A stretch of DNA of 64,000 nt from Microbacteriaceae bacterium (GTDB lineage: Bacteria > Actinomycetota > Actinomycetes > Actinomycetales > Microbacteriaceae): contig CANBWO010000001.1 of assembly GCA_947373155.1 (NCBI GenBank), positions 48,428 through 112,427 on the forward strand, read 5' to 3'. The notes below the pieces were generated by a model. That model searched no databases, was not told where the DNA came from, and saw nothing but the letters and a program-made list of their open reading frames with translations. Position 1 is the first letter of the stretch. The number at the start of each line of letters is the position of its first letter. Both the position numbers and the translations under genes were made by a program. Positions 26,866-34,358 of this stretch are shown piece after piece.

Positions 26866-26898
26866 CCTCTTTACTCCATTCTAATCCACTTTGCACCA
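26866..26898 (-). promoter_or_regulatory. MraZ operator: four 10-bp-spaced elements over the mraZ promoter
   Basis: On the minus strand TGG begins at 26898, 26888 and 26878, and AGG at 26868, an exact 10-base period (gtggtgcaaa, gtggattaga, atggagtaaa, gagg). MraZ is known to bind three or four TGG-type direct repeats at 10-bp spacing upstream of its gene. TAGAAT within the repeats is a plausible -10 hexamer, so bound MraZ would block the promoter. The ATG is 33 bases beyond the last element. Confidence 0.78.
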
Positions 26899-27029
26899 CA
26901 AATTGCTGTTTTGGTCAATTAATTTGCACGTTTTGCTTCGTTTTTTCCCATCAAATCAAGCATTTTGTTGGTGGAGGAAAAATTGCAAAAAATCGCGGTT
27001 TTTGCACCAAACGCTCCAAAAACAGGCAA

Positions 27030-27062
27030 GAAAAAACCGCTGGTAATAAAAACCAGCGGTTT
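27030..27062 (-). terminator. Rho-independent terminator after the DUF3040 gene
   Basis: AAACCGCTGGT (27034-27044) and ACCAGCGGTTT (27052-27062) form an 11-bp stem with a seven-base loop; on the minus strand it ends in a run of six T. It closes the DUF3040 transcript and insulates the mraZ promoter downstream. Confidence 0.85.
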
Positions 27063-27082
27063 AGTGGAGCAAAGTGGGGAGG

Positions 27083-27460
27083 TTAGTTTCCGTCGATGCG
27101 CTTATCCCAGCGATCCTGGAAAAACTCACCGAGAGTCGGTTTGGCCGATTTAGTGGTTTTCTGAGCCGATGCATTCGGTGTGGTTTTAGTTGAGTTGGAA
27201 CTGGCCACTACAACACCGCACAAAACCACGGCGAATCCAGCGACCCCGATGGCCATGTAATGAGTAATTAGTCCAACCAACAAGACCGAGAGCCCAGCTA
27301 CGGCAACTAACGCCCCCGCAAGTGCCCGCGCCGCCTTGTTTTGAGACTTGACCGACTTGATCGGCTTGGCTTTTAGTCGGTCTGCAAAACCGGAGTCCTC
27401 GGCATAAAGGCCGCGTTCTAGTTCATCTAGAACCTTTTGTTCGCGCTCTGAGAGCCCCAT
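27083..27460 (-). CDS. DUF3040 domain membrane protein
   Basis: Actinobacterial protein of unknown function, 125 aa. It starts MGLSEREQKVLDELERGLYA, the DUF3040 signature with its acidic amphipathic helix, has a basic stretch (about 28-45), two membrane helices (about 45-65 and 68-86), and ends in a basic tail with FFQDRWDKR. The ATG is at 27460. It lies just upstream of mraZ, as in many Actinobacteria, which hints at a link with division or envelope, but there is no direct evidence. A strong terminator follows. Confidence 0.85.
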   Translation of the reverse strand: MGLSEREQKVLDELERGLYAEDSGFADRLKAKPIKSVKSQNKAARALAGALVAVAGLSVLLVGLITHYMAIGVAGFAVVLCGVVVASSNSTKTTPNASAQKTTKSAKPTLGEFFQDRWDKRIDGN

Positions 27461-27502
27461 ATTTAACCTCCGGTGTTTCGATATTAACCACCATTCGCCG
27501 AT

Positions 27503-27508
27503 TAGGCT
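27503..27508 (+). promoter_or_regulatory. -10 element of a leaderless promoter for the polyprenyl synthase
   Basis: TAGGCT ends six bases before ATG 27515, and there is no Shine-Dalgarno. Transcription would begin at or next to the start codon, giving a leaderless mRNA, which is common in Actinobacteria. No good -35 is visible. Confidence 0.55.
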
Positions 27509-27514
27509 ATCCCC

Positions 27515-28630
27515 ATGAGCGAATCCGCCAATCTTTTGGATCTAATCCAGCGAAACCTCGACGATTTTTGCAGCGACCGCCTGGCGGAATTCCAAGTGAT
27601 TTCAACAGACCTTGCGCCAATCTTGAACTACAGCCAGTCATTGATGAGTGGTGGCAAGCGATTCCGTGCGCTTTTCGCCTACTGGGCTTGGGCTGGCAGC
27701 CTTCCTAGTGCCAAGCCTTCTCAGAGCCCTGCGGAGTTAGCGGCCTCATCTGAGGCGATGGTTGGCATCACCAGCGCGCTAGAGATGTTTCACGCAGCCG
27801 CCCTCGTACACGACGACATCCTTGATCAAAGCGATACTCGCCGCGGAGCTCCTGCCGTTCACAAGCGCTTTGAGTCCTTGCACTCGGCAAGTCAGTGGGC
27901 TGGCTCCGCCGAACGCTTTGGAGTTGCCGGGGGAATCCTGGTGGGAGACCTACTGCTTAGCTGGAGTAGCGAGATGTTTGGAAAAGCGCTGCAGCTGGCT
28001 CCGAGTCACCAAATTCAAGACGCCTGCAGAAACGAATTCGGCAAAATGCGAATCGAAGTAATGGCCGGGCAGTATCTGGATGTCCTCGAGGAAAACGCCG
28101 CTATGACTCGCCCGATCTCCGAAGCCGTTGGTCGAGCCAATCGCGTAATGCTCTACAAGACAGCTAAGTACAGCATCGAGGCACCCATGCTGATCGGCGC
28201 AGCCTTTGCCGGAGCAGACGAGGATTTGATGCGCGGCTTTAGTGCCTTTGGTATTCCGTTGGGCATGGCATTCCAGTTGCGCGACGACGTTTTGGGCGTA
28301 TTTGGAGACCCATCCATCACCGGTAAGCCCGCTGGAGACGACCTGCGCGAAGGCAAGCGCACTGTCTTGGTTGGACTAACTCGCGAGGCCCTCGCCACCA
28401 ACGTTGGCAAGATTTTCGATGAACTGCTTACCAGCCGCGAGCTCGACGCCGAGCAGATCGCTTTCTTGCAGCAGTGCATGGTGGATTCTGGCGCTCTAGA
28501 TAAATCCGAGCGAATGATTGAAGATTTGGCTAACCAAAGCCTAGAAGCGCTCAGTCACCTAGAAATCAGCGAAGAAGCCCGCACCAACCTGCAGGCTCTG
28601 GCGGCCAAGGCAATTAGACGCGACTCTTAG
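27515..28630 (+). CDS. Polyprenyl diphosphate synthase
   Basis: Head-to-tail (E)-prenyl transferase, 371 aa, that condenses isopentenyl diphosphate into longer prenyl diphosphates. The first Asp-rich motif is in HDDILDQSDTRRG, the second in LRDDVLGVFGDPSITG, followed by KPAGDDLREGKRTVL; the N-terminal GGKRFRA is also family-typical. Product length (geranylgeranyl or longer, for carotenoids or menaquinone) cannot be fixed from sequence. It corresponds to idsA2 (Rv2173) beside Rv2175c and pknL in M. tuberculosis; the glycosyltransferase gene between them there (Rv2174) is absent. Confidence 0.92.
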   Translation: MSESANLLDLIQRNLDDFCSDRLAEFQVISTDLAPILNYSQSLMSGGKRFRALFAYWAWAGSLPSAKPSQSPAELAASSEAMVGITSALEMFHAAALVHDDILDQSDTRRGAPAVHKRFESLHSASQWAGSAERFGVAGGILVGDLLLSWSSEMFGKALQLAPSHQIQDACRNEFGKMRIEVMAGQYLDVLEENAAMTRPISEAVGRANRVMLYKTAKYSIEAPMLIGAAFAGADEDLMRGFSAFGIPLGMAFQLRDDVLGVFGDPSITGKPAGDDLREGKRTVLVGLTREALATNVGKIFDELLTSRELDAEQIAFLQQCMVDSGALDKSERMIEDLANQSLEALSHLEISEEARTNLQALAAKAIRRDS

Positions 28631-28647
28631 GAGTCGCTAGCCGTTAA

Positions 28648-28992
28648 CTAAAAGGCTAGGTCTTGGGTAGCTCTGCGTACGGGAGACTTTCGACCGGCCA
28701 ACAGCGCCGACATCGGGGTGCAGTCTAGGTAGTCGTTTTCGGTGTAAAGCCACTCGATAGCGGCCTCTAAAGACAACCCAGCATCAAGCAAAACAATGAT
28801 GGTGCCGTGCAAACTCGGAAGCGGGACTCCATCTTGGATTGCATCGGCTGGGATCTTGCGTACGCCGTCGACACGGACTTCGACCAGCTGGTGTTCCTCG
28901 AGTAGGCGGTGAACCTTACCCAAAGGGATACCTAATAGTTCGGCTGCTTCTGGAATAGTGAGCCAAGTTACATTGGCGAATACATCTGACAC
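28648..28992 (-). CDS. Rv2175c family DNA-binding protein
   Basis: Small winged-helix DNA-binding protein, 114 aa, of the Rv2175c family. The helix-turn-helix is TIPEAAELLGIPLGKVHRLL (about 12-31), followed by a wing with KIPADAI and an acidic C-terminal helix (EAAIEWLYTENDYL). In M. tuberculosis Rv2175c is phosphorylated by the adjacent kinase PknL, which stops DNA binding; here too the kinase gene is next door and divergent. It lacks the N-terminal extension that carries the mycobacterial phosphosite. The start is uncertain: GTG at 28992 without a Shine-Dalgarno, and perhaps leaderless behind TATAGA. Confidence 0.88.
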   Translation of the reverse strand: MSDVFANVTWLTIPEAAELLGIPLGKVHRLLEEHQLVEVRVDGVRKIPADAIQDGVPLPSLHGTIIVLLDAGLSLEAAIEWLYTENDYLDCTPMSALLAGRKSPVRRATQDLAF

Positions 28993-29133
28993 ATCTATAG
29001 ATTGCCACAGATTCCTGCAATTGGTTACCTATGCGGCTTGATGGCTTTGCCTACCGTTCAAATCCGTTTGCTAAAACTAGGCTGGTGGCAGGCCGATTTT
29101 CGGCGCAACTTTCCAAAGGCCAAAGGTACTAAC

Positions 29134-31080
29134 GTGACGCAGCAAAACCTGGTGGGCCGGCTAATCGCCGACCGTTACCTTGTGCAGAGTCTGATTGCGC
29201 GCGGCGGCATGTCTAGTGTTTACCTTGCCATCGATGAGCGCCTAGAGCGCCAGGTGGCAGTGAAAGTTATCTACGCACACCTGGCCGAGAACCCAAGTTT
29301 CCGCGATAAATTCATTCGCGAAGCCAAGACTGCGGCTCGTTTGAATCACCCAAACCTGGTCAATGTTTTTGACCAGGGCCAGGATGGCGAACTCACATTC
29401 CTAGTCATGGAATATGTTCCTGGAATGACGCTTCGCGATGCGCTCAAGAAATTTGGCAAGCTCTCCCCCACTCGGGCAATCGAACTTTTCGAACCAATCC
29501 TTCAGGGCTTGGCGGCAGCCCATCGCGGCGGAATCTTGCACCGCGACTTGAAGCCAGAAAACGTTTTCCTCGCCGATGACGGCCGAATCAAACTTGGCGA
29601 CTTTGGCCTGGCCAGGAACGTTGATGCCAACACCAGCACCGGATCGCTGATTGGCACCATCGCCTATCTTTCCCCGGAACTAATCACAAGGGGCGTTGCA
29701 GATGCTCGCAGCGATGTCTACGCGGCGGGAATTTTGCTTTACGAGTTATTGACTGGCGAGCAGCCGTTCAAAGGCGACCAAGTGGCGCACATTGCTCATC
29801 AGCACACCACCATGGACATCCCGCTGCCAAGTTCCTTGGTCAGCGAAGTGCCGCCACTGCTAGACGAGGTGGTTTTGTGGGCCGCAGCTAGGGCGCCGGA
29901 GCACCGACCAGCCAACGCCCAAGTACTTGCGGAGGTTATCCAGCGGGTAAAAGCCGAGATCAAAGCTGGGCGCGGTGCCACCACCAAACTTGATCTACCT
30001 GAGTTTCTGGATGTCCAGGCCACCAAGGTACTCTCGGTGGAATCGACCACGGTTTTGAACTTTACCCAAGACGCCGACTCCGCAACTACCGCCATAAACG
30101 ACCTAACCGAGTCTGGCGATATCTCGAGCGAACAGCAGACTTCGGTGCTTCAGGACTTTGCCGAGCCGCTGAATCCGATCGAAGCCTTGGCGCATTCCAG
30201 GCGCAACCGAGGCAAATGGGCCGTCACCTGGATTCTGCTTTTCGCTCTGCTCAGTTCTGGTGCGGGCTGGTGGTTTGGTTCCGGGCCGGGCGGGTTGTCG
30301 GCGCTGCCAAACCTAACCAGTAGTGAGCTGGTAGCTGCCAAAGCCGCTCTCAGCCCCTACTCTCCTGACGTCACAGTCAAATACGAGAGTTCGGCAACGG
30401 TGAGCCAAGGGTTGGTTACCAGGACTGAACCTGCGGCGGGAAACCTATTTTGGCGCGGCGGCACCATCACTATTTGGGTTTCCAAGGGTGCCAAGCTCAT
30501 CGCTGTTCCTAAACTGACCGGTTTTTCACTGGCCGATGCCACTAACCGCCTAACCCAAGCCGGGTTTACCCTGGGTTCCGCCGACGAATACTTCAACGCG
30601 GCCACCAACGGGTTAGTTTTTGATTATCTGGGCAGCGATGGCACGCCTATCCCCCAGGGTTCAGCGGTGGATCTCAAGGTCTCGCTCGGCCCGCTACCTT
30701 CGGTTACCGGGCTAGCCCAAAATACCGCCATCGCCGCTTTGCAAAAAGCCGGGTTAAGGATTGCCAGCATCAGCCAGGAATTCAGCGATGCGGTCGCCAC
30801 CGGACAGGTGGTTCGTGTGCAACCGCAGCAGGATCCGCTGGGCAAAGGCGGTCAGGTGATTGTGGTTGTTTCCAAGGGACCAACCACCGTGACTATGCCC
30901 TCGGTGATTGGTGAGACCCTTTTGGCCAGCAAGGTAGCGCTTGAGGCGCTGGGGCTCCTGGTGCAGGTAAACACCGACCAGCTTCAGTCAAACTGGGGCC
31001 TGGTGAAAGTCAAGACTTCTAGCGTGGCAGCCGGTGCAACGCTGCACGTTGGAAACACCGTAATCATAAGCAACCGTTAA
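29134..31080 (+). CDS. pknL: PASTA-domain Ser/Thr protein kinase (PknL/PknB type)
   Basis: Transmembrane receptor-like kinase, 648 aa from GTG 29134. The N-terminal kinase domain has the glycine loop (23-29, RGGMSSV), catalytic Lys44 in VAVKVI, HRDLKPEN (136-143) and DFG (156-158), then the activation loop with Ser/Thr residues and GTIAYLSPE. One membrane helix (about 361-382) follows a juxtamembrane linker, then four PASTA repeats to the C-terminus that in homologues bind muropeptides or lipid II. I chose GTG 29134, preceded by AAAGG, because a longer frame upstream adds 44 residues with no kinase similarity. Neighbours match pknL-Rv2175c-aroG. Confidence 0.93.
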   Translation: MTQQNLVGRLIADRYLVQSLIARGGMSSVYLAIDERLERQVAVKVIYAHLAENPSFRDKFIREAKTAARLNHPNLVNVFDQGQDGELTFLVMEYVPGMTLRDALKKFGKLSPTRAIELFEPILQGLAAAHRGGILHRDLKPENVFLADDGRIKLGDFGLARNVDANTSTGSLIGTIAYLSPELITRGVADARSDVYAAGILLYELLTGEQPFKGDQVAHIAHQHTTMDIPLPSSLVSEVPPLLDEVVLWAAARAPEHRPANAQVLAEVIQRVKAEIKAGRGATTKLDLPEFLDVQATKVLSVESTTVLNFTQDADSATTAINDLTESGDISSEQQTSVLQDFAEPLNPIEALAHSRRNRGKWAVTWILLFALLSSGAGWWFGSGPGGLSALPNLTSSELVAAKAALSPYSPDVTVKYESSATVSQGLVTRTEPAAGNLFWRGGTITIWVSKGAKLIAVPKLTGFSLADATNRLTQAGFTLGSADEYFNAATNGLVFDYLGSDGTPIPQGSAVDLKVSLGPLPSVTGLAQNTAIAALQKAGLRIASISQEFSDAVATGQVVRVQPQQDPLGKGGQVIVVVSKGPTTVTMPSVIGETLLASKVALEALGLLVQVNTDQLQSNWGLVKVKTSSVAAGATLHVGNTVIISNR

Positions 31081-31087
31081 ACGAAAC

Positions 31088-31109
31088 GGCCCCGAACTAA
31101 ATCGGAGCC
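31088..31109 (-). terminator. Hairpin terminator between the kinase gene and DAHP synthase
   Basis: On the minus strand GGCTCCGA and TCGGGGCC pair over eight positions with one G-U wobble and a six-base loop, followed by GTTTCGTTT. It fits a terminator for the DAHP synthase gene; read on the plus strand the wobble becomes a C-A mismatch, so it is weaker for the convergent kinase gene. Confidence 0.5.
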
Positions 31110-31127
31110 ATCTCTTTAGTTACAGGT

Positions 31128-32498
31128 TTAGCGCTTGGAGAGCATCTCCGAAACCAGGAACGAAAGTTCCAGGGACTGCATGTGGTTCAAACGTGGGTCG
31201 CAAAGCGACTCGTAGCGCTCCTCTAGCGAAGCCTCATCGATGCTTTCAGAACCACCGAGGCACTCGGCTACGTCGTCTCCGGTTAGCTCGATGTGAATGC
31301 CGCCCGGGAAAGTACCCGCAGCCTTGTGCACCTCAAAGAATCCACGAACCTCATCCATGACGTCATCGAAACGACGGCTCTTGTAGCCATTCTTGGTGGT
31401 GATGCCGTTGCCGTGCATTGGGTCGGTGATCCAGAGCGGGGTGCAATCGGTGCCCTTAACGGCATCAACCAACTTTGGCATTTCGTCGCGAATCTTGGAG
31501 GCACCCATACGAGTGATGAAGGTTAGTCGGCCTGGTTCGCGGTTCGGGTCAAGCTTTTCGATTAGGTCGCGCACGTCTTGAGGCTGAGTGGTTGGACCCA
31601 GCTTGATACCGATAGGGTTGCGAACCTTGCTCAAGAAGTCAACGTGTGCTCCATCAAGCTGGCGGGTACGCTCACCAATCCAAATAAAGTGACCGCTGGT
31701 CACATAAGGGGTTCCGGTGCGGCTATCGATGCGAGTTAGCGGGCGGTCGTAGTCGAACAACAGACCCTCGTGGCTCACGTAGAACTCGGTGCTCTTTAGA
31801 CCCTCGAAGTCGGCTCCGGCCGCTGCCATGAACTGGATGGCGCGATCGATTTCCTTGGCCAACGACTCGTAGCGCGCGTTGGCTGGGTTCTCGCTAAAGC
31901 CGCGGTTCCACTCGTGAACCGAGCGCAGGTCGGCAAATCCACCGGTGGTGAATGCGCGAACTAGGTTTAGCGTGCTGGCCGAGGTGTGGTACGCCTGCAC
32001 CAAGCGAGCAGGGTCGTTTCGGCGGCTCTCCGCAGTGAAGTCGTAGCCGTTGACAGCGTCGCCGCGGTAAGCAGGCAGGGTAACGCCATCGCGGGTTTCA
32101 TCGTTGTTGGAGCGCGGCTTGGCAAACTGGCCAGCCATGCGTCCCATCTTGATAACGGGCAGCGATGAACCGTACATAAGGACCACTGCCATCTGAAGCA
32201 GAGTCTTTACCCGGTTGCGGATTCGATCCGCGGTGGCATCTGCAAAAGTCTCGGCACAGTCGCCTCCCTGCAGCAAAAACGCTTTTCCGGATGCGGCCTG
32301 GGCTAGGCGGTCGCGAAGGCGATCTACCTCACCTGCAAAAACCAGCGGAGGCAGAATGCTCAGCTGAGCTTTGGCGTCGGCGAGAGCATCCGCCGAATAC
32401 CAAGTTGGCTGCTGAGCAGCAGGAAGATTCACATAGTTGTCTAGACCTGCAAGCACCTGCGGGTCTACTGCAACGTTTGGTTCGTTCACTCTTGCCAA
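31128..32498 (-). CDS. aroG: Class II 3-deoxy-7-phosphoheptulonate synthase
   Basis: First enzyme of the shikimate pathway, condensing PEP and erythrose-4-phosphate. The 456-aa protein is a plant-type (class II) DAHP synthase: LLQGGDCAETFADA, MGRMAGQFAKPRS, SHEGLLFDYDRPLTR, WIGERTRQLDGAHVD, DPMHGNGITTKNGYKSR and HIELTGDDVAECLGG are all family blocks. The reading frame begins with TTG at 32498; a GTG nine bases downstream is also possible. In M. tuberculosis the homologue Rv2178c forms a complex with chorismate mutase; chorismate mutase here is encoded at 49996-50358. Confidence 0.96.
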   Translation of the reverse strand: MARVNEPNVAVDPQVLAGLDNYVNLPAAQQPTWYSADALADAKAQLSILPPLVFAGEVDRLRDRLAQAASGKAFLLQGGDCAETFADATADRIRNRVKTLLQMAVVLMYGSSLPVIKMGRMAGQFAKPRSNNDETRDGVTLPAYRGDAVNGYDFTAESRRNDPARLVQAYHTSASTLNLVRAFTTGGFADLRSVHEWNRGFSENPANARYESLAKEIDRAIQFMAAAGADFEGLKSTEFYVSHEGLLFDYDRPLTRIDSRTGTPYVTSGHFIWIGERTRQLDGAHVDFLSKVRNPIGIKLGPTTQPQDVRDLIEKLDPNREPGRLTFITRMGASKIRDEMPKLVDAVKGTDCTPLWITDPMHGNGITTKNGYKSRRFDDVMDEVRGFFEVHKAAGTFPGGIHIELTGDDVAECLGGSESIDEASLEERYESLCDPRLNHMQSLELSFLVSEMLSKR

Positions 32499-32555
32499 TT
32501 TGGTTCTCTATTCGTTTCGGCTTGGACTTTAGGTTTGAAAGTTTAAATTGCTCAG

Positions 32556-33245
32556 TTAGCGGCTGGCTCGAGCTGCGCGACTTTTTACTGTGGACGCATA
32601 CTGGTCGTCATAGACCTGACCGCTGAGTTTTTGCAGTTCATACATGATTTCGTCGGTCACGGCGCGCAACACAATGCGGTCGCCTTCCATGCCTTCAAAG
32701 CGAGAGAAATCGAGCGCAGGTCCGAATACCAAACCAACTCGGCGAATCTTTGGCAGGCTTTGGCCAATCGGCTGCACCTTCTCGGTGTCGATCATTGCCA
32801 CAGGAATAACGGGCACCTTGGCCTCTAGAACCATTCGGGCAATGCCGGTGCGGCCTCGGTAGAGCTTGCCATCTGGTGAGCGAGTTCCCTCCGGGTAGAT
32901 ACCCAAAAGGTTTCCGCCTTCTAGAACTCCCAAACCAGTGTTCAGCGATGCCTCGCTGGCCTTGCCGCCAGAGCGGTCAATTGGCAGCTGTCCGGTGGAC
33001 TTGAAGAACCAGCGGGTGAGTCCACCCTTGATTCCCTTGCCGGTGAAGTATTCGCTTTTGGCCAAGAAAGTGACTGGTCGGCGCAACATCAAAGGCAAAA
33101 AGATTGAGTCGCTAAACGAAAGGTGGTTGCTTGCCAAGATAGCGGCACCGGTAGCCGGCACGTTCTCGACACCTCGAACCCAGGGGCGAAAAAGAATACG
33201 CAGTAGTGGACCGAGCACAAAGGTCTTCAAAAAGAAGTAAGTCAT
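32556..33245 (-). CDS. plsC: 1-acylglycerol-3-phosphate O-acyltransferase
   Basis: Adds the second acyl chain to lysophosphatidic acid at the membrane. The 229-aa protein has an N-terminal hydrophobic start, the HX4D motif NHLSFSD (about 40-46), GQLPIDRSGG, the acceptor motif YPEGTRSPDG and VIPVAMIDTEKV. Length and motifs match the short PlsC-type enzymes. ATG 33245 follows GAGAAAGG. Its position near class II DAHP synthase and an acyl-CoA synthetase resembles the Rv2178c-Rv2182c-Rv2187 stretch. Confidence 0.9.
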   Translation of the reverse strand: MTYFFLKTFVLGPLLRILFRPWVRGVENVPATGAAILASNHLSFSDSIFLPLMLRRPVTFLAKSEYFTGKGIKGGLTRWFFKSTGQLPIDRSGGKASEASLNTGLGVLEGGNLLGIYPEGTRSPDGKLYRGRTGIARMVLEAKVPVIPVAMIDTEKVQPIGQSLPKIRRVGLVFGPALDFSRFEGMEGDRIVLRAVTDEIMYELQKLSGQVYDDQYASTVKSRAARASR

Positions 33246-33284
33246 GCCCAGCCTTTCTCTGTCTTGTCGCTAAAAACTAACGAC

Positions 33285-34235
33285 TTACAGTTTACCGAAA
33301 GCGCGGCGGGCCAAATCGGCGGCACCCACCAGGCCTGCGTCGTTCAAGAACTCGGCTGGCTTGATTTGCAACTCCGGACGGAATCCGCGGGCGGGAAGGT
33401 GTGCCAGGTAAGCGATTCGAATAGGGTCCATCAGCACGTCGCCCACCGATGAAACACCGCCGCCGATTACCACTAGCTCTGGGTCTAGGACAGCTGTGAT
33501 GCTTCCGATGGACTGCCCGAGCCAAGAACCTAGTTCTTGCACCAGAGCCACGGCACCCGGGTCTTGTTCGCCGATTGCCTGGGCCACCTGTAGTCCTGTT
33601 AGTTCACCGGACTCATGAGTTAGAGCTGCCAGGCGGGCGCCTTCTGGTTTTCCGCTGGCCGCCAACTCGCGGGCCGCGCGGAGCAACGCTGTGCCAGATC
33701 CGTACTGCTCCAGACAACCGTGTTGTCCGCAACCGCACAGGCGCCCTTCAGGGACCACTCGAATATGGCCAAGTTCTCCGGCGATACCGAATCCGCCGCG
33801 CAGCAGGTGCGAGTCAACCACTACCGCTCCACCCACACCGGTTCCAATGGTCAACATAACCATGTGCTTGGTGCCTTTTCCGGCACCGTAAACGTACTCT
33901 GCCCAACCGGCAGCGTTGGCATCGTTTTCCAGCAACACAGGAACGCTCACGAGAGCCTCAACATTGGCCTTAAACGGTTCGTTGCGCCAGGACAGATTTG
34001 GTGCGTAAACAATGTTGGCTTGGTCCGCATCGATGAATCCGGCTGCCGCAATACCTGCGCCTACAACCTGGTTGCCTTTGGAAAGCTCATTGATGAGGTC
34101 GGCTACAGCCTGAACGATCGCCTGACTGTCATTTGCAGGAGTTGGAACTCGCAGTTCCTTTACCAATACGCCATCTGCGTCTACAAGTGCGCCGGCAATT
34201 TTGGTGCCGCCAATGTCAATTCCAACCGCGTACAT
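33285..34235 (-). CDS. glk: ROK family glucokinase
   Basis: Sugar kinase of the ROK family, 316 aa, probably phosphorylating glucose with ATP. Phosphate-1 motif VGIDIGGTKIAGALVD at the N-terminus, LENDANAAGWAEYVYGAG, LTIGTGVGGAVVVD, then FGIAGELGHI with the glucose-binding Glu and His, and the zinc motif CGCGQHGCLE. No N-terminal DNA-binding domain is present, so it is an enzyme, not a repressor. It diverges from the acyl-CoA synthetase gene; the 123-base gap holds both promoters. Confidence 0.92.
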   Translation of the reverse strand: MYAVGIDIGGTKIAGALVDADGVLVKELRVPTPANDSQAIVQAVADLINELSKGNQVVGAGIAAAGFIDADQANIVYAPNLSWRNEPFKANVEALVSVPVLLENDANAAGWAEYVYGAGKGTKHMVMLTIGTGVGGAVVVDSHLLRGGFGIAGELGHIRVVPEGRLCGCGQHGCLEQYGSGTALLRAARELAASGKPEGARLAALTHESGELTGLQVAQAIGEQDPGAVALVQELGSWLGQSIGSITAVLDPELVVIGGGVSSVGDVLMDPIRIAYLAHLPARGFRPELQIKPAEFLNDAGLVGAADLARRAFGKL

Positions 34236-34358
34236 TCTTAGCCCTTACATTCGCTGTTTTTGGATGCCTTGCAAAAGTCTAGCCAAGGCATCTGTGGCGT
34301 GCACTTTGAGGCGCTAAAAGCCCTAGAGTAGTGGCTAGTAAACGCAAAGAAGGGTTAC

